Below are positions 56,267-64,000 of a DNA stretch of 64,000 nucleotides, one piece after another; within the stretch, counting starts at the first letter, position 1, and each line of letters opens with the position of its first letter. Below the pieces are notes generated by a model. That model saw only the letters and a program-made list of their open reading frames with translations. It was not told where the DNA came from and did no database searches. Source of the DNA: Oceanospirillum beijerinckii DSM 7166. GTDB lineage: Bacteria; Pseudomonadota; Gammaproteobacteria; Pseudomonadales; Halomonadaceae. The DNA lies in the NCBI RefSeq assembly GCF_000422425.1, contig NZ_AULT01000006.1, positions 1 to 64,000 on the forward strand, written 5' to 3'. Both the position numbers and the translations under genes were made by a program.

Positions 56267-57139
56267 TTATGCCGCCATACCGAACTGCTGAGGATTCGCT
56301 TTTGCCAGTTCGGTCAGATCCATATCTTTCTTATCAAGCTCCAGCTCTGGTCGACTTTCTGTCGGCATAGACAGATACTGACGGGAAGCCATCTCTTTTA
56401 ACAGAATGGTCATGTTATATAGCGCCATAAAGTCTTCCAGCTGACGGGTGGGTAAGGTACGGAAGTCCACCTTGCCTACAAACTGACCAGAAAAGGCAAT
56501 GTGAGACACTTGCTGAGCAGCAATACCATGAGACAGTCGCTTAACTGTTTTTCCGTAGAGTTCAATAATAGAGCGATAGTAATGAGCAATCTCTTTAAGA
56601 GCCGTTAATGTGTGCTTCAGCTTGACCTGAGTTGCATCCATCTTGGCATATTCTTCTTTCAGGCGCTGTTCTTCATCTTCCGCTCGCTTTAACGATTCCT
56701 TAGCGGCCTTACGTGTTGAGATGCCGAATGTCAGCACTCCTACCACTTTTTGTTTGGTCGATAGGTCATCAAAGTCGATGGTCAGGATATCTTGCTTTGA
56801 CCGAACAGCCTCTGGTGTGTGGATCATCTTTTCAGGAATCGCCACAGCATCAAGTATCGGTTTACCTCTGATTGAAACGTTGTGCAGCCGGTTAGCCACG
56901 TTAAGGAATTCAGGGAAGGCCCCAGAAAAAGTTTGCATTTTAAGCTCATTAATGACCTGAACTTGTTTAGCGATTTCAGAGGTTTTAAACTCAACAAACT
57001 CACTGTAAGCCTTGTTGCGTTTTTTAAACTCACGCTCCAGCTCAGCAAACTTTTCCTTTGCCTGTTCCGCTTTTTTTTTGCCTGTTATCGTTCCACAGAC
57101 ACTTTTAACGCCTTTTTTAAAACTACTCCACAGACCCAT
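56267..57139 (-). CDS. Unknown coiled-coil protein of the channel operon
   Basis: A 290-residue, strongly charged protein. An amphipathic N-terminus (GLWSSFKKGVKSV) precedes a coiled coil (~25-65) and a second helical stretch (~145-205) after the LSTKQKVVGVLTFG segment. No family recognised. I chose ATG at 57139; the frame also allows a TTG at 57145. It overlaps the TerB-like gene by 17 bases, with GGAG inside that gene, so it is translated with it. Confidence 0.6.
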   Translation of the reverse strand: MGLWSSFKKGVKSVCGTITGKKKAEQAKEKFAELEREFKKRNKAYSEFVEFKTSEIAKQVQVINELKMQTFSGAFPEFLNVANRLHNVSIRGKPILDAVAIPEKMIHTPEAVRSKQDILTIDFDDLSTKQKVVGVLTFGISTRKAAKESLKRAEDEEQRLKEEYAKMDATQVKLKHTLTALKEIAHYYRSIIELYGKTVKRLSHGIAAQQVSHIAFSGQFVGKVDFRTLPTRQLEDFMALYNMTILLKEMASRQYLSMPTESRPELELDKKDMDLTELAKANPQQFGMAA

Positions 57140-57533
57140 TTTCAATCAGCTCCATTCCACGATTGGCAACATCATTCATATCTTGAACCCACTGCTTCAT
57201 ATCAGTGATACGTTCTTCATTGACTTCTAACTTTTCCGCTGTTCGCAGCAGTAACTTATTCTCATCTGCATGTATTTCTTCATCGGCCAGAGCCAGAGCC
57301 GTCAGCTCGATCATAGTGGCGTTCTTTGCTTGTTGATCCAGCTTGGCTAACTCATTCAGGATCTGCTCAACAGGTATTCCTTTCGGCTGATAGTCTGGCA
57401 TTTCACACTCGTATCGGAAGGCCTCCAGAATTGCTTCTTCCTCCATCCCGACCTCTCCATCGGCATGCATCATATGGTTCGCCAGTTCGAGAAAATACTC
57501 TCTGGCCGATTCAGAAATCAGTGCTAAATACAT
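57123..57533 (-). CDS. TerB-like protein
   Basis: A 136-residue helical protein. It has two related acidic helix pairs: MHADGEVGMEEEAIL (Asp25, Glu27) and LADEEIHADENKLL (Asp84, Asp90, Glu91). This is the layout of TerB-like domains, which are found in tellurite-resistance and stress or defence operons and can bind metal. It starts 11 bases after the stop of the 1149-residue gene with an AAGGAG site. Function inside this operon is unknown; a regulatory or adaptor role is likely. Confidence 0.7.
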   Translation of the reverse strand: MYLALISESAREYFLELANHMMHADGEVGMEEEAILEAFRYECEMPDYQPKGIPVEQILNELAKLDQQAKNATMIELTALALADEEIHADENKLLLRTAEKLEVNEERITDMKQWVQDMNDVANRGMELIENGSVE

Positions 57534-57544
57534 ACCGTTGCTCC

Positions 57545-60500
57545 TTAAGGTAACTCTTCAAATTTTTCGACTTCGCCAAAGCTGTTATAGCTATAAACAG
57601 ATTTATCCTGTCCCTTCTGATCAAACTCGGTACTCGCAATCATTTTGCCCATCTCATCAAAGAGCACTTCATATTGAAGCTTATCATTCAAATACGATCG
57701 TGCTTTACGGCAAACACCCTCGTTATATTCAAAGACGGTTTCCAGGCCGCTAACCTTATCGGTTACCTTCTGAATCTTACCGTTATACAACACGGTTAGA
57801 GCCTCATCTGTGTCCAAAACGACCTCGCCGACTGCAGATGATTCATCAAATTCATCAGGAGACAAATGCTCATCAGAAGATAAGCTCTCTTTGGGAGGCA
57901 AGTCCTCTTCGGGAAATAGGTGTTCTTTTAGTAAAGGGGGCTGAACAACGTTTACAGAGGTTGAAAGATGATCCGCTGACGCTGATGGCAATTCGAGTTG
58001 CTGTGTCAGTAAATTTGCAAGACCACGGATTTCATCAAGAATTTCTATTGTCGGCTGATGAGTATCCGTACCTGCCTGTAATGTTTCTGCGATGTCCCTG
58101 GAAGTCTCTCGCTGATTCTCCGTTATAGCCTCGGTACTCTGATCCAGCTGTTGGATTAACTCTGCTGCAATTTGCTGCTGGGCCTCAGCTATGGCACTGC
58201 TCTCTGTCTGCAACTGGGTTTCCACTGCACGGGCTGCCTGCTGTACGGCTTGCTGAATTTTTTGCAGACCATCCAATATAGTTGATCTGTTATCGCTGAG
58301 ATGGGCCTGAGTTTTTTCTGAAGATTTTATGATAGCGTCAAACTGCTCTGCGCTTTCAACAGATTGCTGTATCAGAGTAGTCTCTATCTGCTGTAGAGAC
58401 TGGGCAGAAGCCAAGGTAAACTCTTGCTGCTCAGCCTGAAGAACCGCTTCAGTATGACTGATAGCATCCTTCAGCGTAGTATTCATTTGCTTAAGATCGG
58501 ATATTGTTGCGTCTCGGTTTTCTGTAAGGCTTTGAGTTATCTGGTCTGAAGTATTACTCAGGGCTTCAAGGTATCGCTCTTCTGTATCACCGAAAAGCCC
58601 CTGAACAGTAGAACCCAGAGTTTGCAGGTCTGTCTGGGTCGTATTCATTTCATTCTTAACAAGCCCATGAATATCATCATACGCCTCTATAATCGCTGCA
58701 ATACTCTGTTCAGAGGCCGCAGAAGTATGCTTTTCCAGATCCGAGCTTAATTGTTTAAGGCCCACACTGATCAATTGATTGTCAGCTGACAGCTTTTCTT
58801 CTGCTGCACGAATTGCTTTCTCGGTATTTGTCCCAACACTTTGAGTAGCCTTCAGAAGAGCTGCCTCGGTATGACAGATCGTATCCTTAAGCGTAACCTC
58901 CATTTGCTGAAGATCGGATATTGTTGCATCTCTGTTATCTGCAAGGCCTTTTGTTATGTGACCGGAAGCTTTATTCAGGGCTTCAAGGTATCGCCCTTCT
59001 GTGTCACCTAAAAGGCCCTCAACAGTTGAACTCAGAGCTTGCAGGTTTACACGGGTCGTATTCATTTCGCTTTCAACAAGCCCATGAATACCATCATACG
59101 CATCTGTAATTGCAGCAATATTCCGTTCAGAAGCCGCAGAGGTATGCTGTTCCAGATCCGCACTCAACTGTCGAAGGCTTGTACTGACCGATTGATTGTC
59201 GGCTGAAAGCTTTTCTTCTGCTGTACGAACTGTTTTCTTGGTATTTGTCTCAGCACTTCGAGTAGCTTCCTGAAGAACTCCTTCGGTATGACTGATTGCT
59301 CCCTGCAGTGTCGTTTCCATTTTCTGAAGATTGGACATTGTTGTGTCCCTGCTATCTTCAAAGCGTTGTGTTATCTGACTGGAAGCATTACTCAGAGCTT
59401 CAAGGTATCTCTCTTCTGTATCACCGAAAAGGCCTTCAACATTAGAACCCAGAGCTTGCAGGTCTGCATGGGTCGTATTTATTCCGCTCTTAACAAGTCC
59501 ATGAAGGCCATCATATGCATCGGTAACCGCTGCAATATTCCGTTCAGAGGCCGCAGAGGTATGCTGTTCCAGATCCGAACTCAGCTGTTGGAGGGTTGCA
59601 CTGATCAATTGATTGTCTACTATCAGTTTTTCTTTTGCTTCATGGATTGTTTCCCCGGTATTTTGAGCTGCTTTCTGAATACCAGAGATGACAGTGCAAG
59701 TGTCTTCATGCAACTGGCTTAAAACTTTTTCTAAGACCTCTTGCAGGAGCTCGCGATCTGCCTGATCACTCTCGCACTGATGCTGAATCAGTTCATATTT
59801 TATGTCATTGTTCTGTCCAATAACGGACTCAAACTGACTGGCCGATGACTTTTCCAGCTGCTGTAAAGTGGTTATTAGAGCCTGATGACGCTCTATGGCA
59901 TTAGCATCAGCGGCATTATTATGTTCATTCTGAGAAGAGCTTATATCACTTAGCAGAGTCCTGACATTGTCAGCTGATTCATAAATGCAGCGTACAGTCT
60001 TTTCTGAAATATGTTGTAGGTTTTGATGCAGGTCATTGGTATTTTCCAGTTGTTTACCCAAGAGATGTCTCAGTTGAGTTTCTTGGTCACGGGCAATTTC
60101 GGAATCATGCTTTATCTGTTTATGTAATGGCTCTATCTGCTGTATTAGTTGCTGCTTTACAGTCTCCTGCAAGGCAGAAACACGCTGAACATAGTGAGTA
60201 ATATGGGTGGTAAATTCATCGCTTAGCGCTTTATAGTGCTGGCTTTGATGTTGCGTTAGGGCTGACTGCACTGATGTTAGCTGCTCAACCTGATTCTGTA
60301 GCATTTCGCAATAATGATTGTACTGAGCATGGGAAGTATTGTTCAGATCTGTGGACTGATTTGTCATCAGATCACGAGTTTGGTTGGACTCTTGATTGAT
60401 GACCTGCAAAAGCGACTGGCCTGTTTTAGTAACAATGCCACCTAGATAACGCAGCTCCTGCATCTGTTTATGTTGTTGCTTTTTCAGTGCTTCTACATCT

Positions 60501-60994
60501 TGTTGAGTGCTTACTTCAACCTCATACAGAGTGTGTAGCTGCTGTGTCTGTTCACTCAGTTCTGCAGTCATACTTTCCAGCTGGCTGAACAATCTCTGTT
60601 CAGTCGCTGCAATAGCTTCAGAGCCAGAGTGATGAATCTGCTGAATTTTCACATCCAGAGCAGAGACTCCATCTTCCAATGACGATATAAACGATTTTTG
60701 CAAATCATTCACAGTACGTTGGGCGATTGCATCACTTTTCTCAATACGGTCTGATAGCAGACTGAAATTCTTGTTATGAAACTGAGCAAACTTTTCAACC
60801 AGTTCTCGTACCGACTGGAGGTTATGCTTCAATGCATTGTGCTGACTGTTTAACGAGTCCTGTAGCTCTGAAATACGGGCATCGTTAACCGCCTCATATT
60901 GCGCACTTTTGTTCCGGCTTATGATTAACAACATTGTTATCACGCTACCAAAAAACACCAGTATCACGCCTACATAGCTATTTAACAGAGCCAT
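57545..60994 (-). CDS. 1149-residue membrane-anchored coiled-coil protein with triple repeats
   Basis: One N-terminal membrane span (about 8-28, YVGVILVFFGSVITMLLIIS) and then almost entirely Gln/Glu-rich helices, as in a long coiled coil. Residues ~455-871 are three tandem 139-residue repeats, each with HTSAASE, AYD-HGLV and ERYLEAL-like motifs. The last ~80 residues are beta-like (ETVFEYNEGV, SVYSYNSFGEVEKFE). It resembles no family I know; it is not a MotA-type ZorA. Its ATG directly abuts the stop of the ion-channel gene and its AAGGA lies in that gene, so the two are strictly coupled. Confidence 0.7.
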   Translation of the reverse strand: MALLNSYVGVILVFFGSVITMLLIISRNKSAQYEAVNDARISELQDSLNSQHNALKHNLQSVRELVEKFAQFHNKNFSLLSDRIEKSDAIAQRTVNDLQKSFISSLEDGVSALDVKIQQIHHSGSEAIAATEQRLFSQLESMTAELSEQTQQLHTLYEVEVSTQQDVEALKKQQHKQMQELRYLGGIVTKTGQSLLQVINQESNQTRDLMTNQSTDLNNTSHAQYNHYCEMLQNQVEQLTSVQSALTQHQSQHYKALSDEFTTHITHYVQRVSALQETVKQQLIQQIEPLHKQIKHDSEIARDQETQLRHLLGKQLENTNDLHQNLQHISEKTVRCIYESADNVRTLLSDISSSQNEHNNAADANAIERHQALITTLQQLEKSSASQFESVIGQNNDIKYELIQHQCESDQADRELLQEVLEKVLSQLHEDTCTVISGIQKAAQNTGETIHEAKEKLIVDNQLISATLQQLSSDLEQHTSAASERNIAAVTDAYDGLHGLVKSGINTTHADLQALGSNVEGLFGDTEERYLEALSNASSQITQRFEDSRDTTMSNLQKMETTLQGAISHTEGVLQEATRSAETNTKKTVRTAEEKLSADNQSVSTSLRQLSADLEQHTSAASERNIAAITDAYDGIHGLVESEMNTTRVNLQALSSTVEGLLGDTEGRYLEALNKASGHITKGLADNRDATISDLQQMEVTLKDTICHTEAALLKATQSVGTNTEKAIRAAEEKLSADNQLISVGLKQLSSDLEKHTSAASEQSIAAIIEAYDDIHGLVKNEMNTTQTDLQTLGSTVQGLFGDTEERYLEALSNTSDQITQSLTENRDATISDLKQMNTTLKDAISHTEAVLQAEQQEFTLASAQSLQQIETTLIQQSVESAEQFDAIIKSSEKTQAHLSDNRSTILDGLQKIQQAVQQAARAVETQLQTESSAIAEAQQQIAAELIQQLDQSTEAITENQRETSRDIAETLQAGTDTHQPTIEILDEIRGLANLLTQQLELPSASADHLSTSVNVVQPPLLKEHLFPEEDLPPKESLSSDEHLSPDEFDESSAVGEVVLDTDEALTVLYNGKIQKVTDKVSGLETVFEYNEGVCRKARSYLNDKLQYEVLFDEMGKMIASTEFDQKGQDKSVYSYNSFGEVEKFEELP
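58350..59620 (-). repeat. Three 417-bp direct repeats within the coiled-coil gene
   Basis: Marker sequence GA(G/A)GCCGCAGA occurs at 58713, 59130 and 59547, exactly 417 bases apart, and similarity extends over each whole unit. Edges are approximate. Confidence 0.9.
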
Positions 60995-61828
60995 CTATTT
61001 TTCCTTTTCCAAAAGACTCAGAATCTTCTCATTCTGCTGCCTCAGCAGCTCTACTTCCCGCATCAGTTCGTTATTGTTATCACTGACCATCTCATCAACA
61101 AAGATCGCATTCGCCAATGACAAAGCGATAAATCCCCCTAGAACCAATACCAAAATCACATAGCCGTTCACTGCATAGAAAAGCCATGGTAAGTTGGATT
61201 CTGCTGCTTTTTCTGGAATAGCTCCCCAGTTTTCAATCGTAAAAATACCAAAAACGGTATTCAAGGATGTGATCGGAGATCCGAAGTATTCTGGTAGATA
61301 AGGTGAGAATAAGGAGTAGCCAGTGATGGCAAAAACTACCATCATGATAAACATAAAGAGAAGAACGGCCCGAGCTGCATTCAAAGCTCGGCCAAGCCCT
61401 CGTATAATTTGATTAGCATTTGGGACTAGCCGAAAAGCTCGTAGCATGCTGATCAGGCGAAGAGCTCGCAGATAAGTCATACTATCAACGATAAATGCAG
61501 GGGCAACAAGCAATACAACGCTCAACCCAAGAACGGTAAAATCAAACCGATTCGCATTGTTTCTAAAGTATTCCTTTAGTCCAGAGCTTCTAGCTTTAGC
61601 AATAAACTCAAAAAAGAAATAACTAACCACACACCACTCGATTAACAAATTGGTTGAATTATTCCAGTCGTGGCTAAAAAATGAGATCAGTACAGATAAC
61701 AGGATGACAATGCCCGTTATGCGATCATTAGAGAAAATTCGCAGAAAAAACTGATCACCCAGCTTCTGATAATTCTGCGATTGGTATTCCTTTTTAGTCA
61801 ATTTTGTATCCATATCTGGATAATGCAT
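60995..61828 (-). CDS. Voltage-gated ion channel, bacterial Nav-like
   Basis: A 277-residue six-span channel. S2 and S3 carry acidic residues (Glu74, Asp96). S4 has regularly placed arginines (Arg121, Arg124, Arg130, Arg133). The pore loop reads FTIENWG (197-202), which fits the TLESW-type filter of bacterial sodium channels, with Glu199 as the selectivity residue. The last ~28 residues form a short coiled coil, as in that family's tetramer stalk. Ion choice is not proven. It follows the WYL gene by 102 bases and abuts the 1149-residue gene. Confidence 0.85.
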   Translation of the reverse strand: MHYPDMDTKLTKKEYQSQNYQKLGDQFFLRIFSNDRITGIVILLSVLISFFSHDWNNSTNLLIEWCVVSYFFFEFIAKARSSGLKEYFRNNANRFDFTVLGLSVVLLVAPAFIVDSMTYLRALRLISMLRAFRLVPNANQIIRGLGRALNAARAVLLFMFIMMVVFAITGYSLFSPYLPEYFGSPITSLNTVFGIFTIENWGAIPEKAAESNLPWLFYAVNGYVILVLVLGGFIALSLANAIFVDEMVSDNNNELMREVELLRQQNEKILSLLEKEK

Positions 61829-61930
61829 CTCTTTGATATGCTATTTGGCGGCGTTAAGTCATTATAAAACAGCACGTTAGCTAATAAGGTATATATATAA
61901 AACTAGTAATAACCCTAGGTTTTACATTTC

Positions 61931-62839
61931 TTAACAAACACCAGAGTATTCAGATAGATATTGATTGATCTCTGTCAATAATTTCTGCTGCAAACTTGCT
62001 GGCGAAATGACACTAATATTGGGTAGCCAGTACCGGATCAGAGGTAAAATCTGATTTGGATGGCTCATTTGACAGGATATGATTAACTCGCCATTGGCCA
62101 GGTTCCTGACAATATCTTGCTTTGGAAAAAGCTTTCGCCGTTCAAAGTAATAGGCTACTTCGGCCTTCACCTTCAGTATGACTTCCTGCTTGTCTTCACT
62201 GAACCAAATGCTGTCTTCCTGCTCAATCCGTTCGATGACTTCCTCATCGGGAGAGAAGTGCTGGTCTGTCAGTAGGGGAGACATACTGATTTTGCTGATA
62301 TTAAATGCTTTCAGTATGTTGTCATCAACGCCAGCCAGATACCAGATACCCCGGTAGTTGATTAATTTATAAGGTTCAACATGACGGGTTTTGTCTTTGT
62401 AAACAATGCGACAAACCTGTCTGTTTTCAATCGCTTTTTCCAGCACTTTAAAAGACGATAGCTTCGCAGGGTTATGATTTTCATAGTCCAGGCCTTTGAC
62501 CAGATAGCTATCCTGAGTCATGGTATGGAGTACAGCCTCTAGGAAGCGAGGCCCAAAGTGGGGAAACATTCCATCAATGCCTGCCAGTGAGGCAAATTTT
62601 TCCAGATCAGCTTTGGATAAACGGCTTTGATATTCAGGAGCCAGCTCATAATTGCCGTTATCGTTTCTCTGAATAATGCTACTTAGTCGGTTGATATCCC
62701 GATAAAATGTCCGGCTGGTCACTCCAAACCGCTCCATTGCTTCTTCCCGATTGATCGGTTTATTCTGGAAGGCCATCATCAGCATTTGTGCTAATCGCTC
62801 TGAAACTTTGTCTCGGGTTGCTTCACTTACTGTTGTCAT
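61931..62839 (-). CDS. WYL-domain transcription regulator
   Basis: A 302-residue regulator. An N-terminal winged helix (NREEAMERFGVTSRTFYRDI) is followed by a WYL domain (VEPYKLINYRGIWYLAGVDD, about 165-185) and a C-terminal WCX-like part. WYL proteins sense ligands such as nucleotides or single-stranded nucleic acid, and several (BrxR, CapW type) repress phage-defence operons. Its place at the head of the channel operon, 31 bases after the small membrane gene, suggests the same. AAGGA precedes the ATG. Confidence 0.88.
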   Translation of the reverse strand: MTTVSEATRDKVSERLAQMLMMAFQNKPINREEAMERFGVTSRTFYRDINRLSSIIQRNDNGNYELAPEYQSRLSKADLEKFASLAGIDGMFPHFGPRFLEAVLHTMTQDSYLVKGLDYENHNPAKLSSFKVLEKAIENRQVCRIVYKDKTRHVEPYKLINYRGIWYLAGVDDNILKAFNISKISMSPLLTDQHFSPDEEVIERIEQEDSIWFSEDKQEVILKVKAEVAYYFERRKLFPKQDIVRNLANGELIISCQMSHPNQILPLIRYWLPNISVISPASLQQKLLTEINQYLSEYSGVC

Positions 62840-62870
62840 GGGAGATTCCTTGTCCTTGTTTAAGCTGTAA

Positions 62871-63257
62871 TTAAGATACCATTAATTCGTCTTTAGCCTC
62901 GCTTGAAGCTTCAGCAGTGCGACGGGATCTCTTTTGACGTAATTTGCTATACAGCTCTTCAATAGCATGTTGCTCATCCCTGGCTGGGATCTCTGTGACT
63001 GGGTTGTAGCCTTTCATATTCAGCTCTTCGACGTATTGTCGATTGGCATTCAGTCCGGCATAGATAATCTGAATGATCGGAACGATACCCGTCCAGCTCA
63101 GCAGGATGAAACAGGCAGCATGAATCCATGCCATCTTGCTCATTCCCTTTGAACCAAACCAGCCATATGGGCAGAGCAGAGCTGTCCAGCTGAATCCCTT
63201 TTTTACTGCTAAAAAATGCCCTGTGTCCTGATGCTTCAGAATGGTGTAGTAATCCAT
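62871..63257 (-). CDS. Small membrane protein, DUF2628-like
   Basis: A 128-residue protein with a KKGFSWTALLCPYGWFGSKG stretch and hydrophobic segments (about 43-70) recalling DUF2628 proteins, then a basic, charged tail. It is the first gene of the minus-strand run and shares a 179-base divergent region with the PIN-like gene. AAGG precedes the start. Role unknown; it may be an accessory membrane component. Confidence 0.6.
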   Translation of the reverse strand: MDYYTILKHQDTGHFLAVKKGFSWTALLCPYGWFGSKGMSKMAWIHAACFILLSWTGIVPIIQIIYAGLNANRQYVEELNMKGYNPVTEIPARDEQHAIEELYSKLRQKRSRRTAEASSEAKDELMVS

Positions 63258-63314
63258 AAATCAACCTTTGAATCCTGAGTGTTAATGCTACTGGGTACAG
63301 GTTACATCGCAGGA

Positions 63315-63331
63315 CTGACAGGTTGTGTCAG
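63315..63331. promoter_or_regulatory. Candidate operator in the divergent region
   Basis: CTGACA (63315-63320) and TGTCAG (63326-63331) form a perfect inverted repeat with a five-base spacer, followed by a further TGACAG. It lies between the operon start and the PIN-like gene and could be bound by the WYL regulator. Confidence 0.4.
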
Positions 63332-63436
63332 TGACAGAATATTTTTTAAAAGATATGGTTAATATAATGGGAACCAATTTCTGAGAATGGCTTACTTGCT
63401 GTTTTTAAAGAGAATATTGACTTGTATGGTGGTGTT

Positions 63437-64000
63437 ATGAGTAATAAACAGTCTCTGACATTTTTTCTGGCTGATAACGAAAACGTCCATATCCGTGCTC
63501 AGGATATTGAGGAGCTGGCTTCGGACCCTGAGTTTCACTTCCGGGTGTTTATTGGTGCTACTCAGAATAAATTAGAGACTGATCTGGTCATGGCTGTACA
63601 GTCTCTGGGGGAGAGGGGACAGTTTATCCACATGCGAGAGACGGGTAAAAATGCGCTGGATTTTTTTCTTGTATATACAGTAGGTCAGCTGAGTGTCCGT
63701 TATCCAGGAGCCTCCTTCTGTATCCTGTCGTCAGACAGAGACTACGACCCTCTTATTCGTCACCTGAGAGCCGAAGGGATACTGATTAAGCGACAATCTA
63801 TCAGAAAAGAGCACTCAGGCAATCAGCCTTCATCGCTGATGCCAGGTATTACGGATATGTTACGCAAAGCATCTTCAGCGCGACCCAAATCAGTAACAGC
63901 ATTGTGTAACTGGCTGCGTGCAAAAATGCCAGACTATTCAGATCAGGAGCTGCACTCTGCCATACGCTCTATGGAGCAGAGTAATGTTATTACGATCTCA
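63437..64000 (+). CDS. PIN-like nuclease (NYN/PIN7 type), cut by the window edge
   Basis: An ATG at 63437 opens a frame that runs to the end of the window (188 codons, no stop). The N-terminal ~120 residues have the PIN-like set: FFLADNENV, a KNALDFF motif and SSDRDYDPLI. Such proteins are typically RNases, and this order (DNENV, KNALDF, DRDYDPL) is the one seen in PIN-like domains near defence genes. After ~125 comes a Ser/Pro-rich linker and a helical domain. It is divergent from the operon and may be its effector or a separate module. GGTGG precedes the start. Confidence 0.8.
   Translation, partial: MSNKQSLTFFLADNENVHIRAQDIEELASDPEFHFRVFIGATQNKLETDLVMAVQSLGERGQFIHMRETGKNALDFFLVYTVGQLSVRYPGASFCILSSDRDYDPLIRHLRAEGILIKRQSIRKEHSGNQPSSLMPGITDMLRKASSARPKSVTALCNWLRAKMPDYSDQELHSAIRSMEQSNVITIS

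Noticed and set aside
58350-59620. Chemoreceptor signalling domain in the coiled-coil protein
   Set aside because: The conserved tip motif of chemoreceptors is absent and the 139-residue periodicity is not that of a chemoreceptor.
57545-60994. ZorA-like protein of a Zorya system
   Set aside because: It has a single N-terminal span and no MotA-type multi-span part, and no MotB-type partner is present.

Overview
The window looks like a marine gammaproteobacterium, probably an oceanospirillales-type heterotroph (inferred from gene content and style; no rRNA or complete tRNA is present). About the first 26 kb reads as ordinary chromosome. From about 26 kb to the right edge it is a mosaic genomic island, with repeated integrase modules, tRNA-end fragments, gene debris and unfamiliar cargo.

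Core part. A TnpB (IS200/IS605-type) gene is cut by the left edge. It is followed by a small phage-like protein (505-828) and two very large hybrid sensor kinases in tandem: CBS-PAS-HisKA-HATPase-REC-HPt, then PAS-TM-PAS-HisKA-HATPase-REC-REC-REC-GGDEF. A CbbR-like LysR regulator stands divergent to a small membrane protein and an SbtA-type bicarbonate transporter. After a cupin and a TetR regulator comes a putrescine-use locus: gamma-glutamylputrescine oxidase divergent to gamma-glutamylputrescine synthetase, a polyamine-binding protein and the aldehyde dehydrogenase. Then come a branched-chain 2-oxoacid dehydrogenase pair (E2 and a fused E1 alpha/beta), a RecD2-type helicase and a tRNA-queuosine mannosyltransferase-like protein.

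Island part. The same tyrosine-recombinase module occurs at least four times, in one orientation and in different states of decay: a 5' scrap at 26.0 kb, a 3' scrap at 40.2-40.6 kb, an internally deleted copy at 44.2-45.2 kb, and one apparently intact copy at 53.1-54.3 kb. Two fragments of a tRNA-Leu 3' half (35.55 and 49.51 kb) and three copies of a roughly 100-bp flanking sequence (30.2, 35.65, 49.6 kb) suggest serial insertion at a leucine tRNA gene, with segment ends near 30.2, 35.6 and 49.5 kb. Cargo of the segments: two cold-shock proteins flanking an RNase R; a peptide/nickel-type ABC importer operon; a SCO protein, chemoreceptor and ethylene-receptor-like histidine kinase; an AraC/unknown/MFS/HAD cassette wedged between integrase scraps; a secreted PPC-like protein; and two paralogous unknown proteins.

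The right end (54.4-64 kb) holds the most unusual unit. A minus-strand operon encodes a small membrane protein, a WYL-domain regulator, a voltage-gated-channel-like protein, a 1149-residue membrane-anchored coiled-coil protein with three 139-residue repeats, a TerB-like protein, a coiled-coil protein, and a 615-residue protein with an HNH-like motif and membrane segments. A PIN-like nuclease gene is divergent from it. Tight spacing and coupled starts argue that these genes act together. A WYL regulator plus an integrase next door suggests an undescribed defence or stress-response system, but that function is inference.
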